From assembly GCA_033807775.1 (NCBI GenBank), contig CM066320.1:177664784-177728783 (forward strand): 64,000 nt of DNA, read 5' to 3'. The stretch's first letter is position 1; each line of letters begins with the position of its first letter. Both the position numbers and the translations under genes were made by a program. Source of the DNA: Saussurea involucrata (taxonomy: Eukaryota; Streptophyta; Magnoliopsida; Asterales; Asteraceae). The notes beneath the pieces were generated by a model. That model made no database searches. It was not told the DNA's origin and saw nothing but the letters and a program-made list of their open reading frames with translations. Below, in pieces: positions 51,005-62,865 of the stretch.

Positions 51005-52951
51005 ATGGCTCAACAAACTAATTTTGTGTTTTCAAAACCCCCTTTGATAGATACTGAAAAGTTTGGCATTTGGGCCGAGCTATTTGAATGTCACGTGCGT
51101 GGCAAAAATCAAAAGATTTGGGATATTATAGAAAAAGGGAATTTTAAACCCACCATTGTGAAAGATGATGTTTTTATTGATAAACCTATAGATGAATGGA
51201 CTACTTCTGATGAAACTCATTTTTGTTTAAACTTTGAAGCTAAGAATATATTATATGCTGCTTTAACAACTGATGAAATTGAAAGAGTATATACATATAA
51301 AACTGCAAATCAAATATGGGAAAGTTTAAATAATACTCATCGTGGAAACACGGAAGTTAAATCTAGTAAAGTGAATATTTTAGTTCACGATTATGAACTG
51401 TTCGAAATGAAACAAGATGAGTCGATTGACTCAATGTTTAAAAGATTTAACCTTATTGTGACTACGTTGAAAGGTTTGGATCGCACTTATCCTAACGAGG
51501 ACTATATAAGGAAAATCCTACGAGCCCTTCCTTCGGAGTGGATGCAAAAGATAACATCTTTAGAAGACTCCCGTGACCTTTCCATAATGAAGATAGATGA
51601 CTTGATCGGCAATCTTAAAGTGCACGAAATTGCACTAAAAAGAAATCAAGTTCGGGATCGAGTCAAAAAGAAATCCATTGCTCTCAAAGCCGTTGCCCCT
51701 AAAGATGAGGAAGAAGAAGAGGAGGAAGAAGCAAGTTCCTCAAATGACGAATCCGAAAGTCTTGACGATTTAATCGAGATGGTAAGAAAACTCTCTAAAC
51801 TTTTATCTAACAAAAAGTTTGCCAATATTGATAGGTTTCAAGGAAATGGAGACTACCATCGTGGTGGTAAAAATCAAAGTCGCAACGTCCATAACAAATA
51901 TGACGAATCTAGTGACGATGAAAAAGCCAATAAAAAGAAAGGCTTTTGCTATGTGTGTGGTGATAAAAATCACTATGCAAATGTGTGTCCAAAACGTGCT
52001 AAACAAATCAACACACCAAAAACATTCGTCGGAGCCGCGTGGAGCGCAAACAAAGATGAAGACAAGAATATTTGTCTCATGGCCGACCGTGATGATGAGG
52101 TATCTACATCATGTTTTCATGACAATAATTATGATAGTAATAATTATTATGATAGTGATAATGAAAATAACCTTGAATTATTATATGAATCATTCAATGA
52201 CATGGCCGCTCTTGCAAATAAATATAAAGATGAAATCACTAAATTAAAAGAAACCGTATCTGCATATAAAAAGGAAATAGATGACGGTAAACAAAAATCT
52301 ACTTATGATTTAGATGTTATCACTAAGTTAGAAAATAAATTAAGTAAAAAAGATGTTTGCAAATCTTGTGATATTTTAAAAAATGAAATTGCATGCTTAA
52401 AAGAAAAACCAATTGAGAAAAATGATTGTAAATCTTGTGTTATTTTAAATGATAAAATTGCATGTTTAAATAAAAATACATATGAAAGTGTTGCATGTAT
52501 AAAATGTGATTTGCTTGAAAATGAAAATATTTATTTAAAAGCTAACTGCGATTTATATGAAAAAGATAATCTATTAGCTAAAGCTTTTCAAAATAGCAAT
52601 GATAAAATGCTTAAAATGCTAAATATGTCGAATCGCATTAATTGTCGAAAAGGCATTGGTTCTGATACATGTGTTGATAAATGCTCGTGTAAACCCATTA
52701 AAAGATTTTTTGCATCTCCTAAAGTTGATACAAGAAAACCCCCATATATGTCAAAAATGAAAAATGTGAATTATGGGAGGAAACCGTATGCTCGCATGTA
52801 TAACGATAATTTTTCTAGACCTAATGCGAATATAAATGCTTCATTTTATGTGTATGATAAATACAATCGCAAAATTAGAATGGTTAGAAAATGGATTCCG
52901 AAAGGAATGTTTAATGTTGACAATCCCGGTGGGATGCGTTTGTGGTTTTAA
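51005..52951 (+). CDS. copia gag, unit 1 (648 aa, intact)
   Basis: Capsid/nucleocapsid protein of a Sirevirus-like element. It starts at the first ATG after the primer site. The N-terminal half has the copia gag (UBN2-like) signature (FGIWAELFECHVRGKNQKIW, ANQIWESLN, KVNILVHDYELFEM, ILRALPSEWMQKI). An acidic run EEEEEEEE and a zinc knuckle CYVCGDKNHYANVC (about residues 317-330) follow. After it comes a Lys/Asn/Glu-rich coiled-coil region with repeated CKSCDILKNEIACLK-like units. The frame ends in WIPKGMFNVDNPGGMRLWF and no pol follows. An intact frame in an element without enzymes suggests gag itself is kept by selection or simply that the element is young. Confidence 0.92.
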   Translation: MAQQTNFVFSKPPLIDTEKFGIWAELFECHVRGKNQKIWDIIEKGNFKPTIVKDDVFIDKPIDEWTTSDETHFCLNFEAKNILYAALTTDEIERVYTYKTANQIWESLNNTHRGNTEVKSSKVNILVHDYELFEMKQDESIDSMFKRFNLIVTTLKGLDRTYPNEDYIRKILRALPSEWMQKITSLEDSRDLSIMKIDDLIGNLKVHEIALKRNQVRDRVKKKSIALKAVAPKDEEEEEEEEASSSNDESESLDDLIEMVRKLSKLLSNKKFANIDRFQGNGDYHRGGKNQSRNVHNKYDESSDDEKANKKKGFCYVCGDKNHYANVCPKRAKQINTPKTFVGAAWSANKDEDKNICLMADRDDEVSTSCFHDNNYDSNNYYDSDNENNLELLYESFNDMAALANKYKDEITKLKETVSAYKKEIDDGKQKSTYDLDVITKLENKLSKKDVCKSCDILKNEIACLKEKPIEKNDCKSCVILNDKIACLNKNTYESVACIKCDLLENENIYLKANCDLYEKDNLLAKAFQNSNDKMLKMLNMSNRINCRKGIGSDTCVDKCSCKPIKRFFASPKVDTRKPPYMSKMKNVNYGRKPYARMYNDNFSRPNANINASFYVYDKYNRKIRMVRKWIPKGMFNVDNPGGMRLWF

Positions 52952-53550
52952 ACAAATTTTGTGGATTGTATGTTGTCTTGTTTTATTTTATGTCGACAAC
53001 ATATTTTAATTTTTTTTGCAGTTTATGTTTTATACTAACTGTTAAAAGGACCCATAAGAAAAGGGTACCACGAAAAATTTTCTTTGCCTTTTGTAGGTGT
53101 TACCTGCCGAGGTTATAATACGTGGTTACCTGCCGAGGTTATAATACGTGGTTACCTGCCGAGGTTATAATACGTTGTTCCCTGACGAGGTCATAATACG
53201 TGGTAATTTTTGCTCACATAAAATTAACCGAAAAATCGAAGCCTTAAGATCCTTTTTTTTGGTGCAAGTGTTTCTTTTAGGTTATTTTGTTTTATGTCTA
53301 TTATATGCTTTTTTATGCATATTTTATTGTCCCTCAAATTTTATAATTTGTTATTAATTTGAGGGGGAGCTTTTTATCTTTTAACCATGAGATTATGCTC
53401 TCTCAAATATATGCATATTTTGAGGGGGAGCATCTCTCGAGGGGAAGCATACCGTCTTTCTTGACCCTTTTTGTTTCGACAAACGGGGGAGAGAAACCGC
53501 ATATGCTCATGCTTAGCGGTTGTGTTTGTCATCATCAAAAAGGGGGAGAT
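52952..53550 (+). other. Non-coding 3' internal segment, unit 1
   Basis: Holds a 26-bp tandem repeat (53099-53202), several purine-rich words of the form gagggggagc (about 53361, 53421) and the polypurine tract aaagggggagat before LTR 2. No frame with support. Confidence 0.8.
53099..53202 (+). repeat. 26-bp tandem repeat x 4, unit 1
   Basis: Unit gttacctgccgaggttataa plus tacgtg. The fourth copy is diverged. Same at 56913-57016. Confidence 0.92.
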
Positions 53551-54760
53551 TGTTGGTGCAAGTGTACCACATCTCTATATATTTATATATATTTATTTTG
53601 ATGATTACAAACACACCGTATTATTGTTTATCTAACAATCCAATCCAAGTGTACAGTTCTTGAAGAACACGAAGATTTTATCTGAAGAGTTCAAGACGGA
53701 AGATTTACGTTGTCATTAGTGTTTATAATTTATAATGATAAACACCCTAAAATAATATACCACTTGGATATTTCTAAAAACCAAATAAATGATTTTAATT
53801 AAATATGGTTTATTGAGAAAGATTGGTTGCGTCCTGGAAGCTGCCTATTCTGACGCAGGTATACCGCGAAGAATGCCCGGTATACCGCGGGTACATACTG
53901 GGCGGTATACCGCGATGTATAGCCGGTATACCGCGGCGGCTTGATGTTACCTCTGATTGATTGGAAGTACTTTTGTCTGGGCGGTATACCGCGGTGTTTA
54001 GCCGGTATACCGCGGGTACAGTTTCCGTTTGTTTTTGCAGGGTTGACCTTTCTCTTCTGACACGTACTTTATTACTGCACGGTATACCGCGTGCTTTTGG
54101 CGGTATACCGCGGATGCATGTATCCGTTGGAAGAACTGCTATATAATGCATGCGATGGTGGAGAAGAAAAATAGACAAGAGAACAACCAACAGCCATCTA
54201 TTCTCCCAACTAATATTCCATACTACATATTATCACTACATATTTATTTTATAAAACGTTTTTATAAAATATCCAAGTGATAAATATTATACAAGAGTGA
54301 TTACCATTGTGAGTTATACTCCTCTTGTAAGTGTTTGAATAACGGGTGTGTGATCATGTATATCTCAATAAGCTGAAGCTTGAGAGCCTATTGCTTACCT
54401 TTGTATTTGGTTTGTATTCTACCGTAAAGAATACGTTTATTGGATCGTGTCGGGAAGTGTCTCGGCTAGTGATTTACCAAGTTGTGGTAGATCACTAAAT
54501 CTCCGTGTCAAGTATCTATATCCCTTATCTCTTTATATTTCCGCTGTGCATTTAATTATATCTGTTTATATAATTATTGTATATTCATTGCATTTATACT
54601 CTGCTTTATTTACTATATTTATCTATCCTGTATTTATACGTATCTGTTGTGTTTTCATATACTCTGTTGTATTTACATTATTAAGATATTTTTATAAAAG
54701 AATTTTTGAAAGTAAAATTATTTAAATACAACCTTACCCCCCCCCCTAGGTTGTCTAACA
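53551..54760 (+). repeat. Tandem copia array, LTR 2 (shared)
   Basis: Acts as 3' LTR of unit 1 and 5' LTR of unit 2. Identical in length to LTR 1. Confidence 0.96.
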
Positions 54761-54818
54761 ATTGGTATCAGAGCAGGGCTTTCAAATTTTTCTGCTTAAA
54801 TTTCTTTTATTCTTTTAA

Positions 54819-56765
54819 ATGGCTCAACAAACTAATTTTGTGTTTTCAAAACCCCCTTTGATAGATACTGAAAAGTTTGGCATTTGGGCCGAGCTATTTG
54901 AATGTCACGTGCGTGGCAAAAATCAAAAGATTTGGGATATTATAGAAAAAGGGAATTTTAAACCCACCATTGTGAAAGATGATGTTTTTATTGATAAACC
55001 TATAGATGAATGGACTACTTCTGATGAAACTCATTTTTGTTTAAACTTTGAAGCTAAGAATATATTATATGCTGCTTTAACAACTGATGAAATTGAAAGA
55101 GTATATACATATAAAACTGCAAATCAAATATGGGAAAGTTTAAATAATACTCATCGTGGAAACACGGAAGTTAAATCTAGTAAAGTGAATATTTTAGTTC
55201 ACGATTATGAACTGTTCGAAATGAAACAAGATGAGTCGATTGACTCAATGTTTAAAAGATTTAACCTTATTGTGACTACGTTGAAAGGTTTGGATCGCAC
55301 TTATCCTAACGAGGACTATATAAGGAAAATCCTACGAGCCCTTCCTTCGGAGTGGATGCAAAAGATAACATCTTTAGAAGACTCCCGTGACCTTTCCATA
55401 ATGAAGATAGATGACTTGATCGGCAATCTTAAAGTGCACGAAATTGCACTAAAAAGAAATCAAGTTCGGGATCGAGTCAAAAAGAAATCCATTGCTCTCA
55501 AAGCCGTTGCCCCTAAAGATGAGGAAGAAGAAGAGGAGGAAGAAGCAAGTTCCTCAAATGACGAATCCGAAAGTCTTGACGATTTAATCGAGATGGTAAG
55601 AAAACTCTCTAAACTTTTATCTAACAAAAAGTTTGCCAATATTGATAGGTTTCAAGGAAATGGAGACTACCATCGTGGTGGTAAAAATCAAAGTCGCAAC
55701 GTCCATAACAAATATGACGAATCTAGTGACGATGAAAAAGCCAATAAAAAGAAAGGCTTTTGCTATGTGTGTGGTGATAAAAATCACTATGCAAATGTGT
55801 GTCCAAAACGTGCTAAACAAATCAACACACCAAAAACATTCGTCGGAGCCGCGTGGAGCGCAAACAAAGATGAAGACAAGAATATTTGTCTCATGGCCGA
55901 CCGTGATGATGAGGTATCTACATCATGTTTTCATGACAATAATTATGATAGTAATAATTATTATGATAGTGATAATGAAAATAACCTTGAATTATTATAT
56001 GAATCATTCAATGACATGGCCGCTCTTGCAAATAAATATAAAGATGAAATCACTAAATTAAAAGAAACCGTATCTGCATATAAAAAGGAAATAGATGACG
56101 GTAAACAAAAATCTACTTATGATTTAGATGTTATCACTAAGTTAGAAAATAAATTAAGTAAAAAAGATGTTTGCAAATCTTGTGATATTTTAAAAAATGA
56201 AATTGCATGCTTAAAAGAAAAACCAATTGAGAAAAATGATTGTAAATCTTGTGTTATTTTAAATGATAAAATTGCATGTTTAAATAAAAATACATATGAA
56301 AGTGTTGCATGTATAAAATGTGATTTGCTTGAAAATGAAAATATTTATTTAAAAGCTAACTGCGATTTATATGAAAAAGATAATCTATTAGCTAAAGCTT
56401 TTCAAAATAGCAATGATAAAATGCTTAAAATGCTAAATATGTCGAATCGCATTAATTGTCGAAAAGGCATTGGTTCTGATACATGTGTTGATAAATGCTC
56501 GTGTAAACCCATTAAAAGATTTTTTGCATCTCCTAAAGTTGATACAAGAAAACCCCCATATATGTCAAAAATGAAAAATGTGAATTATGGGAGGAAACCG
56601 TATGCTCGCATGTATAACGATAATTTTTCTAGACCTAATGCGAATATAAATGCTTCATTTTATGTGTATGATAAATACAATCGCAAAATTAGAATGGTTA
56701 GAAAATGGATTCCGAAAGGAATGTTTAATGTTGACAATCCCGGTGGGATGCGTTTGTGGTTTTAA
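54819..56765 (+). CDS. copia gag, unit 2 (648 aa, intact)
   Basis: Its predicted protein is the same as that of the frame at 51005-52951, including the UBN2-like core, acidic run, CYVCGDKNHYANVC knuckle and coiled-coil tail. The lack of any visible change shows the duplication is very recent or kept uniform by exchange. It lies 59 bases after LTR 2, as unit 1 does after LTR 1, so each has a full promoter upstream. Confidence 0.93.
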   Translation: MAQQTNFVFSKPPLIDTEKFGIWAELFECHVRGKNQKIWDIIEKGNFKPTIVKDDVFIDKPIDEWTTSDETHFCLNFEAKNILYAALTTDEIERVYTYKTANQIWESLNNTHRGNTEVKSSKVNILVHDYELFEMKQDESIDSMFKRFNLIVTTLKGLDRTYPNEDYIRKILRALPSEWMQKITSLEDSRDLSIMKIDDLIGNLKVHEIALKRNQVRDRVKKKSIALKAVAPKDEEEEEEEEASSSNDESESLDDLIEMVRKLSKLLSNKKFANIDRFQGNGDYHRGGKNQSRNVHNKYDESSDDEKANKKKGFCYVCGDKNHYANVCPKRAKQINTPKTFVGAAWSANKDEDKNICLMADRDDEVSTSCFHDNNYDSNNYYDSDNENNLELLYESFNDMAALANKYKDEITKLKETVSAYKKEIDDGKQKSTYDLDVITKLENKLSKKDVCKSCDILKNEIACLKEKPIEKNDCKSCVILNDKIACLNKNTYESVACIKCDLLENENIYLKANCDLYEKDNLLAKAFQNSNDKMLKMLNMSNRINCRKGIGSDTCVDKCSCKPIKRFFASPKVDTRKPPYMSKMKNVNYGRKPYARMYNDNFSRPNANINASFYVYDKYNRKIRMVRKWIPKGMFNVDNPGGMRLWF

Positions 56766-57364
56766 ACAAATTTTGTGGATTGTATGTTGTCTTGTTTTAT
56801 TTTATGTCGACAACATATTTTAATTTTTTTTGCAGTTTATGTTTTATACTAACTGTTAAAAGGACCCATAAGAAAAGGGTACCACGAAAAATTTTCTTTG
56901 CCTTTTGTAGGTGTTACCTGCCGAGGTTATAATACGTGGTTACCTGCCGAGGTTATAATACGTGGTTACCTGCCGAGGTTATAATACGTTGTTCCCTGAC
57001 GAGGTCATAATACGTGGTAATTTTTGCTCACATAAAATTAACCGAAAAATCGAAGCCTTAAGATCCTTTTTTTTGGTGCAAGTGTTTCTTTTAGGTTATT
57101 TTGTTTTATGTCTATTATATGCTTTTTTATGCATATTTTATTGTCCCTCAAATTTTATAATTTGTTATTAATTTGAGGGGGAGCTTTTTATCTTTTAACC
57201 ATGAGATTATGCTCTCTCAAATATATGCATATTTTGAGGGGGAGCATCTCTCGAGGGGAAGCATACCGTCTTTCTTGACCCTTTTTGTTTCGACAAACGG
57301 GGGAGAGAAACCGCATATGCTCATGCTTAGCGGTTGTGTTTGTCATCATCAAAAAGGGGGAGAT
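56766..57364 (+). other. Non-coding 3' internal segment, unit 2
   Basis: Copy of 52952-53550, with the 26-bp repeat at 56913-57016 and polypurine tract before LTR 3. Confidence 0.85.
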
Positions 57365-58572
57365 TGTTGGTGCAAGTGTACCACATCTCTATATATTTAT
57401 ATATATTTATTTTGATGATTACAAACACACCGTATTATTGTTTATCTAACAATCCAATCCAAGTGTACAGTTCTTGAAGAACACGAAGATTTTATCTGAA
57501 GAGTTCAAGACGGAAGATTTACGTTGTCATTAGTGTTTATAATTTATAATGATAAACACCCTAAAATAATATACCACTTGGATATTTCTAAAAACCAAAT
57601 AAATGATTTTAATTAAATATGGTTTATTGAGAAAGATTGGTTGCGTCCTGGAAGCTGCCTATTCTGACGCAGGTATACCGCGAAGAATGCCCGGTATACC
57701 GCGGGTACATACTGGGCGGTATACCGCGATGTATAGCCGGTATACCGCGGCGGCTTGATGTTACCTCTGATTGATTGGAAGTACTTTTGTCTGGGCGGTA
57801 TACCGCGGTGTTTAGCCGGTATACCGCGGGTACAGTTTCCGTTTGTTTTTGCAGGGTTGACCTTTCTCTTCTGACACGTACTTTATTACTGCACGGTATA
57901 CCGCGTGCTTTTGGCGGTATACCGCGGATGCATGTATCCGTTGGAAGAACTGCTATATAATGCATGCGATGGTGGAGAAGAAAAATAGACAAGAGAACAA
58001 CCAACAGCCATCTATTCTCCCAACTAATATTCCATACTACATATTATCACTACATATTTATTTTATAAAACGTTTTTATAAAATATCCAAGTGATAAATA
58101 TTATACAAGAGTGATTACCATTGTGAGTTATACTCCTCTTGTAAGTGTTTGAATAACGGGTGTGTGATCCTGTATATCTCAATAAGCTGAAGCTTGAGAG
58201 CCTATTGCTTACCTTTGTATTTGGTTTGTATTCTACCGTAAAGAATACGTTTATTGGATCGTGTCGGGAAGTGTCTCGGCTAGTGATTTACCAAGTTGTG
58301 GTAGATCACTAAATCTCCGTGTCAAGTATCTATATCCCTTATCTCTTTATATTTCCGCTGTGCATTTAATTATATCTGTTTATATAATTATTGTATATTC
58401 ATTGCATTTATACTCTGCTTTATTTACTATATTTATCTATCCTGTATTTATACGTATCTGTTGTGTTTTCATATACTCTGTTGTATTTACATTATTAAGA
58501 TATTTTTATAAAAGAATTTTTGAAAGTAAAATTATTTAAATACAACCTTACCCCCCCCTAGGTTGTCTAACA
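57365..58572 (+). repeat. Tandem copia array, LTR 3
   Basis: 1208 bases. The C run is two shorter than in LTR 1 and 2, and one substitution (tgatcctg for tgatcatg near 58168) is visible. Confidence 0.96.
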
Positions 58573-59834
58573 GTTGGCTTCGGAATAACTGGTTTCTTAC
58601 TCTGATCACCGCTCTTTTTCAGCCTTGGGCACTCCCGACGAAAGTGACCCGGTTGCTTACACTCAAAACATGTATTTCCCCGCACTGGACAATTATTCAT
58701 AGTATGCCCACTCTTTCCACACTTAAAACATTCAGATGCTATCACTCGACACTGCCCAAAATGCTTGCTCTTACACTTTGGACACCAGTTTGGTTCATGG
58801 CGTGATTCATAAGAAGTACCTTTACCAGTGTTCCTTGAGCTCTGTGAATACTCTGATCGACCTTCCCATTTCCGCTTTTCCCCAACTTGGGTCTTTTCTT
58901 CTTTATCCTTAGCATACACTTCCTCTATAACCTTTGCTTCTTCGATCGATTCTCTCAATGTTGAAGCTTTTGAACTCCGCACCCTTGACATCATATCTGC
59001 TGGTAAACCCTTCAGATAAGCTTTAACTTTGTCTTTCTCAGTCGGAGCCACATGCCCCACCAGGTTCAGCTTCTCCATGAAGGATTATGTATACTTTCTC
59101 ACAGTCATATTGCCTTTCTTGAGGTTCCTGAACTCTTCCTCGATTCGATCCATTTCAGTTTCGTTACAGTACTCCTCCAGAATCTTTGCTTTGAACTGCT
59201 CCCAAGTCATAGCATTCAAAACAGAAGCTGCTAGCACATTCCACCAAGATAACGCGTTACCGCATAACATCTGTGATCCAAATCTAACTTTAGACTTTTC
59301 ATCATAACACTCACAAGCTCGGAAAGCTTGTTCAATTTCCCTAAGCCAATTCATGCAAGCTATTGGACTATCTTCTCCTTTGAATTCCGGTGGTTTACAG
59401 CTCAAGAAGGTTTTGTAGGAGCAGTTTCTTTCAACCCTTCTTTCAGTTTCCGACCCTAGGTTTCCAGTTGGATTTATCACACTAGTATCAACTCTTGTCC
59501 GTCTTGGTTCCATACTATGATCATTAAACAATTTCATAAACATTTCTGCTTGTCTTCCCATGGTGGTGTTCATCATTTCAGCTTGTCTTTCCATTGATGC
59601 ATTCATCAATCTGGTAACATTATCCATAATGCGTCCTTCCATACTTGCTTCCGATGGTGTTTGATCGGCAGTACTGGTACCCCCTCTATGTACCGGATTC
59701 CGCACTCCTCCTAAGGAAAGAAAATCTGGTGGCGTCTCATGAATTCCGCCTACTCCAGTTTGTCTTTCTCCCGTATCGTCTAACCAATTCCTATTCATAG
59801 AAGAATTAGGAGACCTCGGCGGAGTATTTACCAT
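58573..59834 (-). pseudogene. Gypsy chromovirus gag, one nonsense codon, cut by the copia array
   Basis: It starts at the ATG 59834-59832 (MVNTPPRSP). A gag domain (FLSCKPPEFKGEDSPIACM, ALSWWNVLA, FKAKILEEYC) is followed by a TAA at 59085-59087 in the otherwise open frame (VRKYT, stop, SFMEKLNLVG). After it come the rest of the capsid region and three zinc knuckles (CPKCKSKHFGQC, CFKCGKSGHTMNNC, CFECKQPGHFRREC). The frame runs up to the insertion point and continues on the other side at 49736 into the protease. The frame that crosses into the copia LTR (to 58548) is an artefact. Confidence 0.92.
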
Positions 59835-60171
59835 TGTTCTGGATGAGCACAAAAGAATACCCATCAGTAATGGTGTATACATAACTAGACATACAAAAAC
59901 GTAATTTACCGCTAATCAGTCACTGTAACCATTTAGAAACAAGCATGCTTATGTAACAATATATTCATAAATAACAGTAGCTAATTGAAATTGTGAATAT
60001 ATTATACAGAAGAATCCTCGTTACCATCATTACAGTACTAATTTCACGTATTTCCGTCACCTCTAAGACTATCCCGTCTTAGTATTCCTACCCATTCTCA
60101 CGAATCATAACTTAATTCATCACAGCTTAAGTCTAAGTACCTCCTCAGCATACTTAGTTCGCTTAAACTAA
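59835..60171 (-). other. Leader between primer site and gag of gypsy chromovirus
   Basis: AT-rich leader, no frame with support. Confidence 0.6.
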
Positions 60172-60184
60172 TGCTCTGATACCA
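60172..60184 (-). other. Primer binding site of gypsy chromovirus
   Basis: On minus tggtatcagagca, a few bases after the 5' LTR, matching initiator-Met tRNA. Confidence 0.9.
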
Positions 60185-60187
60185 TAT

Positions 60188-62098
60188 TGTAACGCCCCAA
60201 AATCCGGGCCAATTTAAACCTCGAGTTACAACAGGTTATGATAACAAAACTTCAACTTATATAGATAACAAAGGAATTAACCATCAAGAGTGTAATTACA
60301 ATACAGGATACTTCGAATAACCTATCAATCTAATCATGTCACTATAATCAAATTAATTGAGTTATCTAAGCTATCCTCCAAAAATCTCCTCTTTGTTAAT
60401 TGCCACTTCTGCTACTCCAAAAACACTCGTCCCACAACCCTTTATTAGCATGAGCCTGTACGTGGACCTGGTAAGAAAACATTATATGAAACGATTAGGC
60501 CAACGCTTAGTGAGAACATTCGTTTCAATAATAATATTTGCAAAAATCAATGTAAACAAGTTATAACAAACCTGCTTGCTCCTTTTCTTACCGTACGTAT
60601 AACTCTACTCCATTATACGATTTTATCCACTCCCATGACTGACCACAATTCCATCAGCATATCATACCCCAGAGCCACACTATGAATCTTTACAGATTCT
60701 AGATCAATGCTCTCCACCAATAAATCGCGATTACACACGCCCATTTATTAGTAAGGAAGCGGAGATTACAAATGCTTATGTCAACCTCACTTTCTTCCTT
60801 AGAAATCAGGAATAACGATTAGACGAGTAATGTCACACGCCTATTCCATGATTTCCCACACACACTGGAATAACGATTAAACGAGAAGTACCACACGCCT
60901 ATTCCATGTGACTGCCAAACTTTAGTGCCTATGAATCCATTACACTATCTACTCGTACAAGTAAATGCTTAATACAGATTTCTCATATCATTCAGTATGA
61001 GCAAATCACCTTTATACCATATAGATTCCTCATATCATTCAATATGAGCCAATCTCCTTTACCTATACCAAACACCTGCCTAGTATCAAACAGGCACAGT
61101 TATCAAGCCTAACATACTACCCTTCGAATGTACGTATGTTCATGCTAAACTAATTATGTCTCAATCACTAAATCACGACGATTCACAATTAACAGAACTG
61201 AAAATTGCCCAGTCTGCACAAAGTGTCCGGACAACCCAAAGTTTCCGGATAATAGGAGTTTTCCGGACAACTAAACCTTTCCGGATACATACTTAATCCG
61301 GACAACTGAACTTTCCGAACAAACATCTAATCCGGACAACACCCGGAAACTACAGTACCCGGATACTATCCGGTAACTACATCCATTCGGAAAACTAAAG
61401 CAAATCGGACTTACCCGGTACCTCGCTGCATCCGGATACATTCATCACGGAGGTTTCCGGATACGACATTTCATCCGGAAACCTTCGAACTTCAGCCTAA
61501 AACCCAATCCAATTCGACGTCTGTTTGATTCAGCTTAATTCAGACCATTTCTTACAATTCATAACAAGTTTATACATCTATTACAAGGTTTAATTTAACA
61601 TAAAAACACTGATTTAAGCAAACAACAAATGAACTCACCTTATTTTGCAAAACCCACTTTAAACACAATCTGCTGCTCAAATCTGCTATGAATGATTCTG
61701 GAAATCAATCCAATACACAGATTCGTTTACAATCATACAACTACAACAAGTTTTATCAGAAAATTATAACCAACTCTTACCAATTTGAAGACAAATCTAG
61801 CTTTTCTTCTTTTCTTTCTCTTTTATCTTCTTTCTCTCTTTCTCTCTACCTCTTAACCGACCCAAACATATGAATCAGATAAAAATCTGATTTCAGCCTT
61901 CTTATCCAAACACACTTTTCAAATATGACCAAACACACCTCCAAAATTCATTATTTCCAAAAGTAGCACCAAACTTTAAACTCTTGTATTGTAATCCTAT
62001 TGAATTATAAAATTTCCATATAACTCAAGGTTTACACAAAATATAATAATATCCCAATCCTCATTAAAATACTATTATTGAAAATTCAGGATGTTACA
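60188..62098 (-). repeat. 5' LTR of gypsy chromovirus
   Basis: 1911 bases, equal in length to 44451-46361 with a few dozen differences at most. Confidence 0.95.
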
Positions 62099-62103
62099 AG
62101 AAC

Positions 62104-62865
62104 CTTGAGGAATAATCCAATCCATGGATTAGTATAAATCAAGGGTCATTGAAAAACAAAACATATTTGTAATTAAAGCAAAAAATAAGGGCACTTTTGT
62201 CAACTTGCAAGGAAATTGGATGGGTATTTTGGATATTATTTTACTAAATCAAATAAAAACTGTCTCCCCACCAATTTACTGCTACGGTCCATCATCGTCA
62301 AAATCCAGAACCAGAATCCAAGGTATTCCTTCATCTCTGACACTTGTTTTTCTCTTTATTCTCCTTCGTTCTCAAGTGTGTTGAAGCTCTGACTAGATCT
62401 AAGCAGATTTCTTTTATGAGTTTTTAATTTCTTGTTTGTTGAAGCTCGAAGGTCTTATAGATTCAACAATGGTGGAAGAGCTTTGATTACTGAGGATGGG
62501 GAGTCAAATGAGTTCGAATCTCACCATTCTCGATTTCGGACGATTGTAAGGGTTTGTAAAGTTCACCTTCTCTGGCTTATCAGAATCAAGAGATAAATGA
62601 GGAAGGTTGTCCAGATCATGGCCAGAGGAAGAAAGAGATGGACGTGATGACACATACACATATTCGTTATCTGCATCCTAGAGTAACAGAGGGTTAATAG
62701 ACGCATCACTTGCGTATTTGGAGCCCCGATGAAGAAACTGTTTGATAGACCTACTTGCTCTGGTACCGTTGTGTTGGTTTGTAACATATTTAACAATGTT
62801 ATTCGTTTTGTAAATCTTTCCGAAACCGGAAGCTCTTTCTAACTCTTTAATTCAGCATACCTTTC
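62104..62865. other. Right arm of MITE 6 with a leader-like segment
   Basis: 62281-62540 has the look of a plant 5' leader (pyrimidine-rich, then 'caatggtggaagag'), but no frame continues from it. The minus frame at 62563-62796 has no recognisable domain. It may be a captured gene fragment. Confidence 0.3.

Larger units (their letters stand above)
49737..58572 (+). mobile_element. Gag-only Ty1/copia element as tandem array: LTR-gag-LTR-gag-LTR
   Basis: Three LTRs (49737-50946, 53551-54760, 57365-58572) alternate with two internal regions. The repeat period is 3814 bases, and the two gag frames give identical proteins. Only the outermost ends have a target duplication (GTTGG both sides), so one element inserted and was then duplicated between its LTRs, or a tandem form inserted as a unit. 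No protease, integrase or RT is present. LTR copies differ by the C-run length (10, 10, 8) and about one substitution, so all steps are very recent. Confidence 0.95.
44451..62098 (-). mobile_element. Ty3/gypsy chromovirus (Tekay/Del-like), split by a tandem copia insertion
   Basis: Minus-strand element with 1911-bp LTRs at 60188-62098 (5') and 44451-46361 (3'), initiator-Met primer site (60172-60184), gag, protease, RT, RNase H, integrase and a chromodomain-like C-terminus, polypurine tract next to 46362. Without the 8836-bp insertion at 49737-58572 it measures about 8.8 kb. gag and pol form one frame once the insertion and one TSD copy (8841 bases, a multiple of three) are set aside, but two stop codons interrupt it. 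The LTRs differ by roughly one to two percent by eye, so it is older than its guest. Confidence 0.93.

Noticed and set aside
51803..52247. Overlapping frames inside the copia gag
   Set aside because: Shadows of the gag frame; both tandem units show them identically.
53099..53202. Four 26-bp repeats in the copia internal region as a CRISPR or riboswitch
   Set aside because: No spacers, no associated genes, and they lie in the 3' internal part of a retrotransposon.
62563..62796. Minus-strand frame of 77 codons in MITE 6
   Set aside because: No domain, no homologue recognised, and it lies in non-autonomous element sequence.
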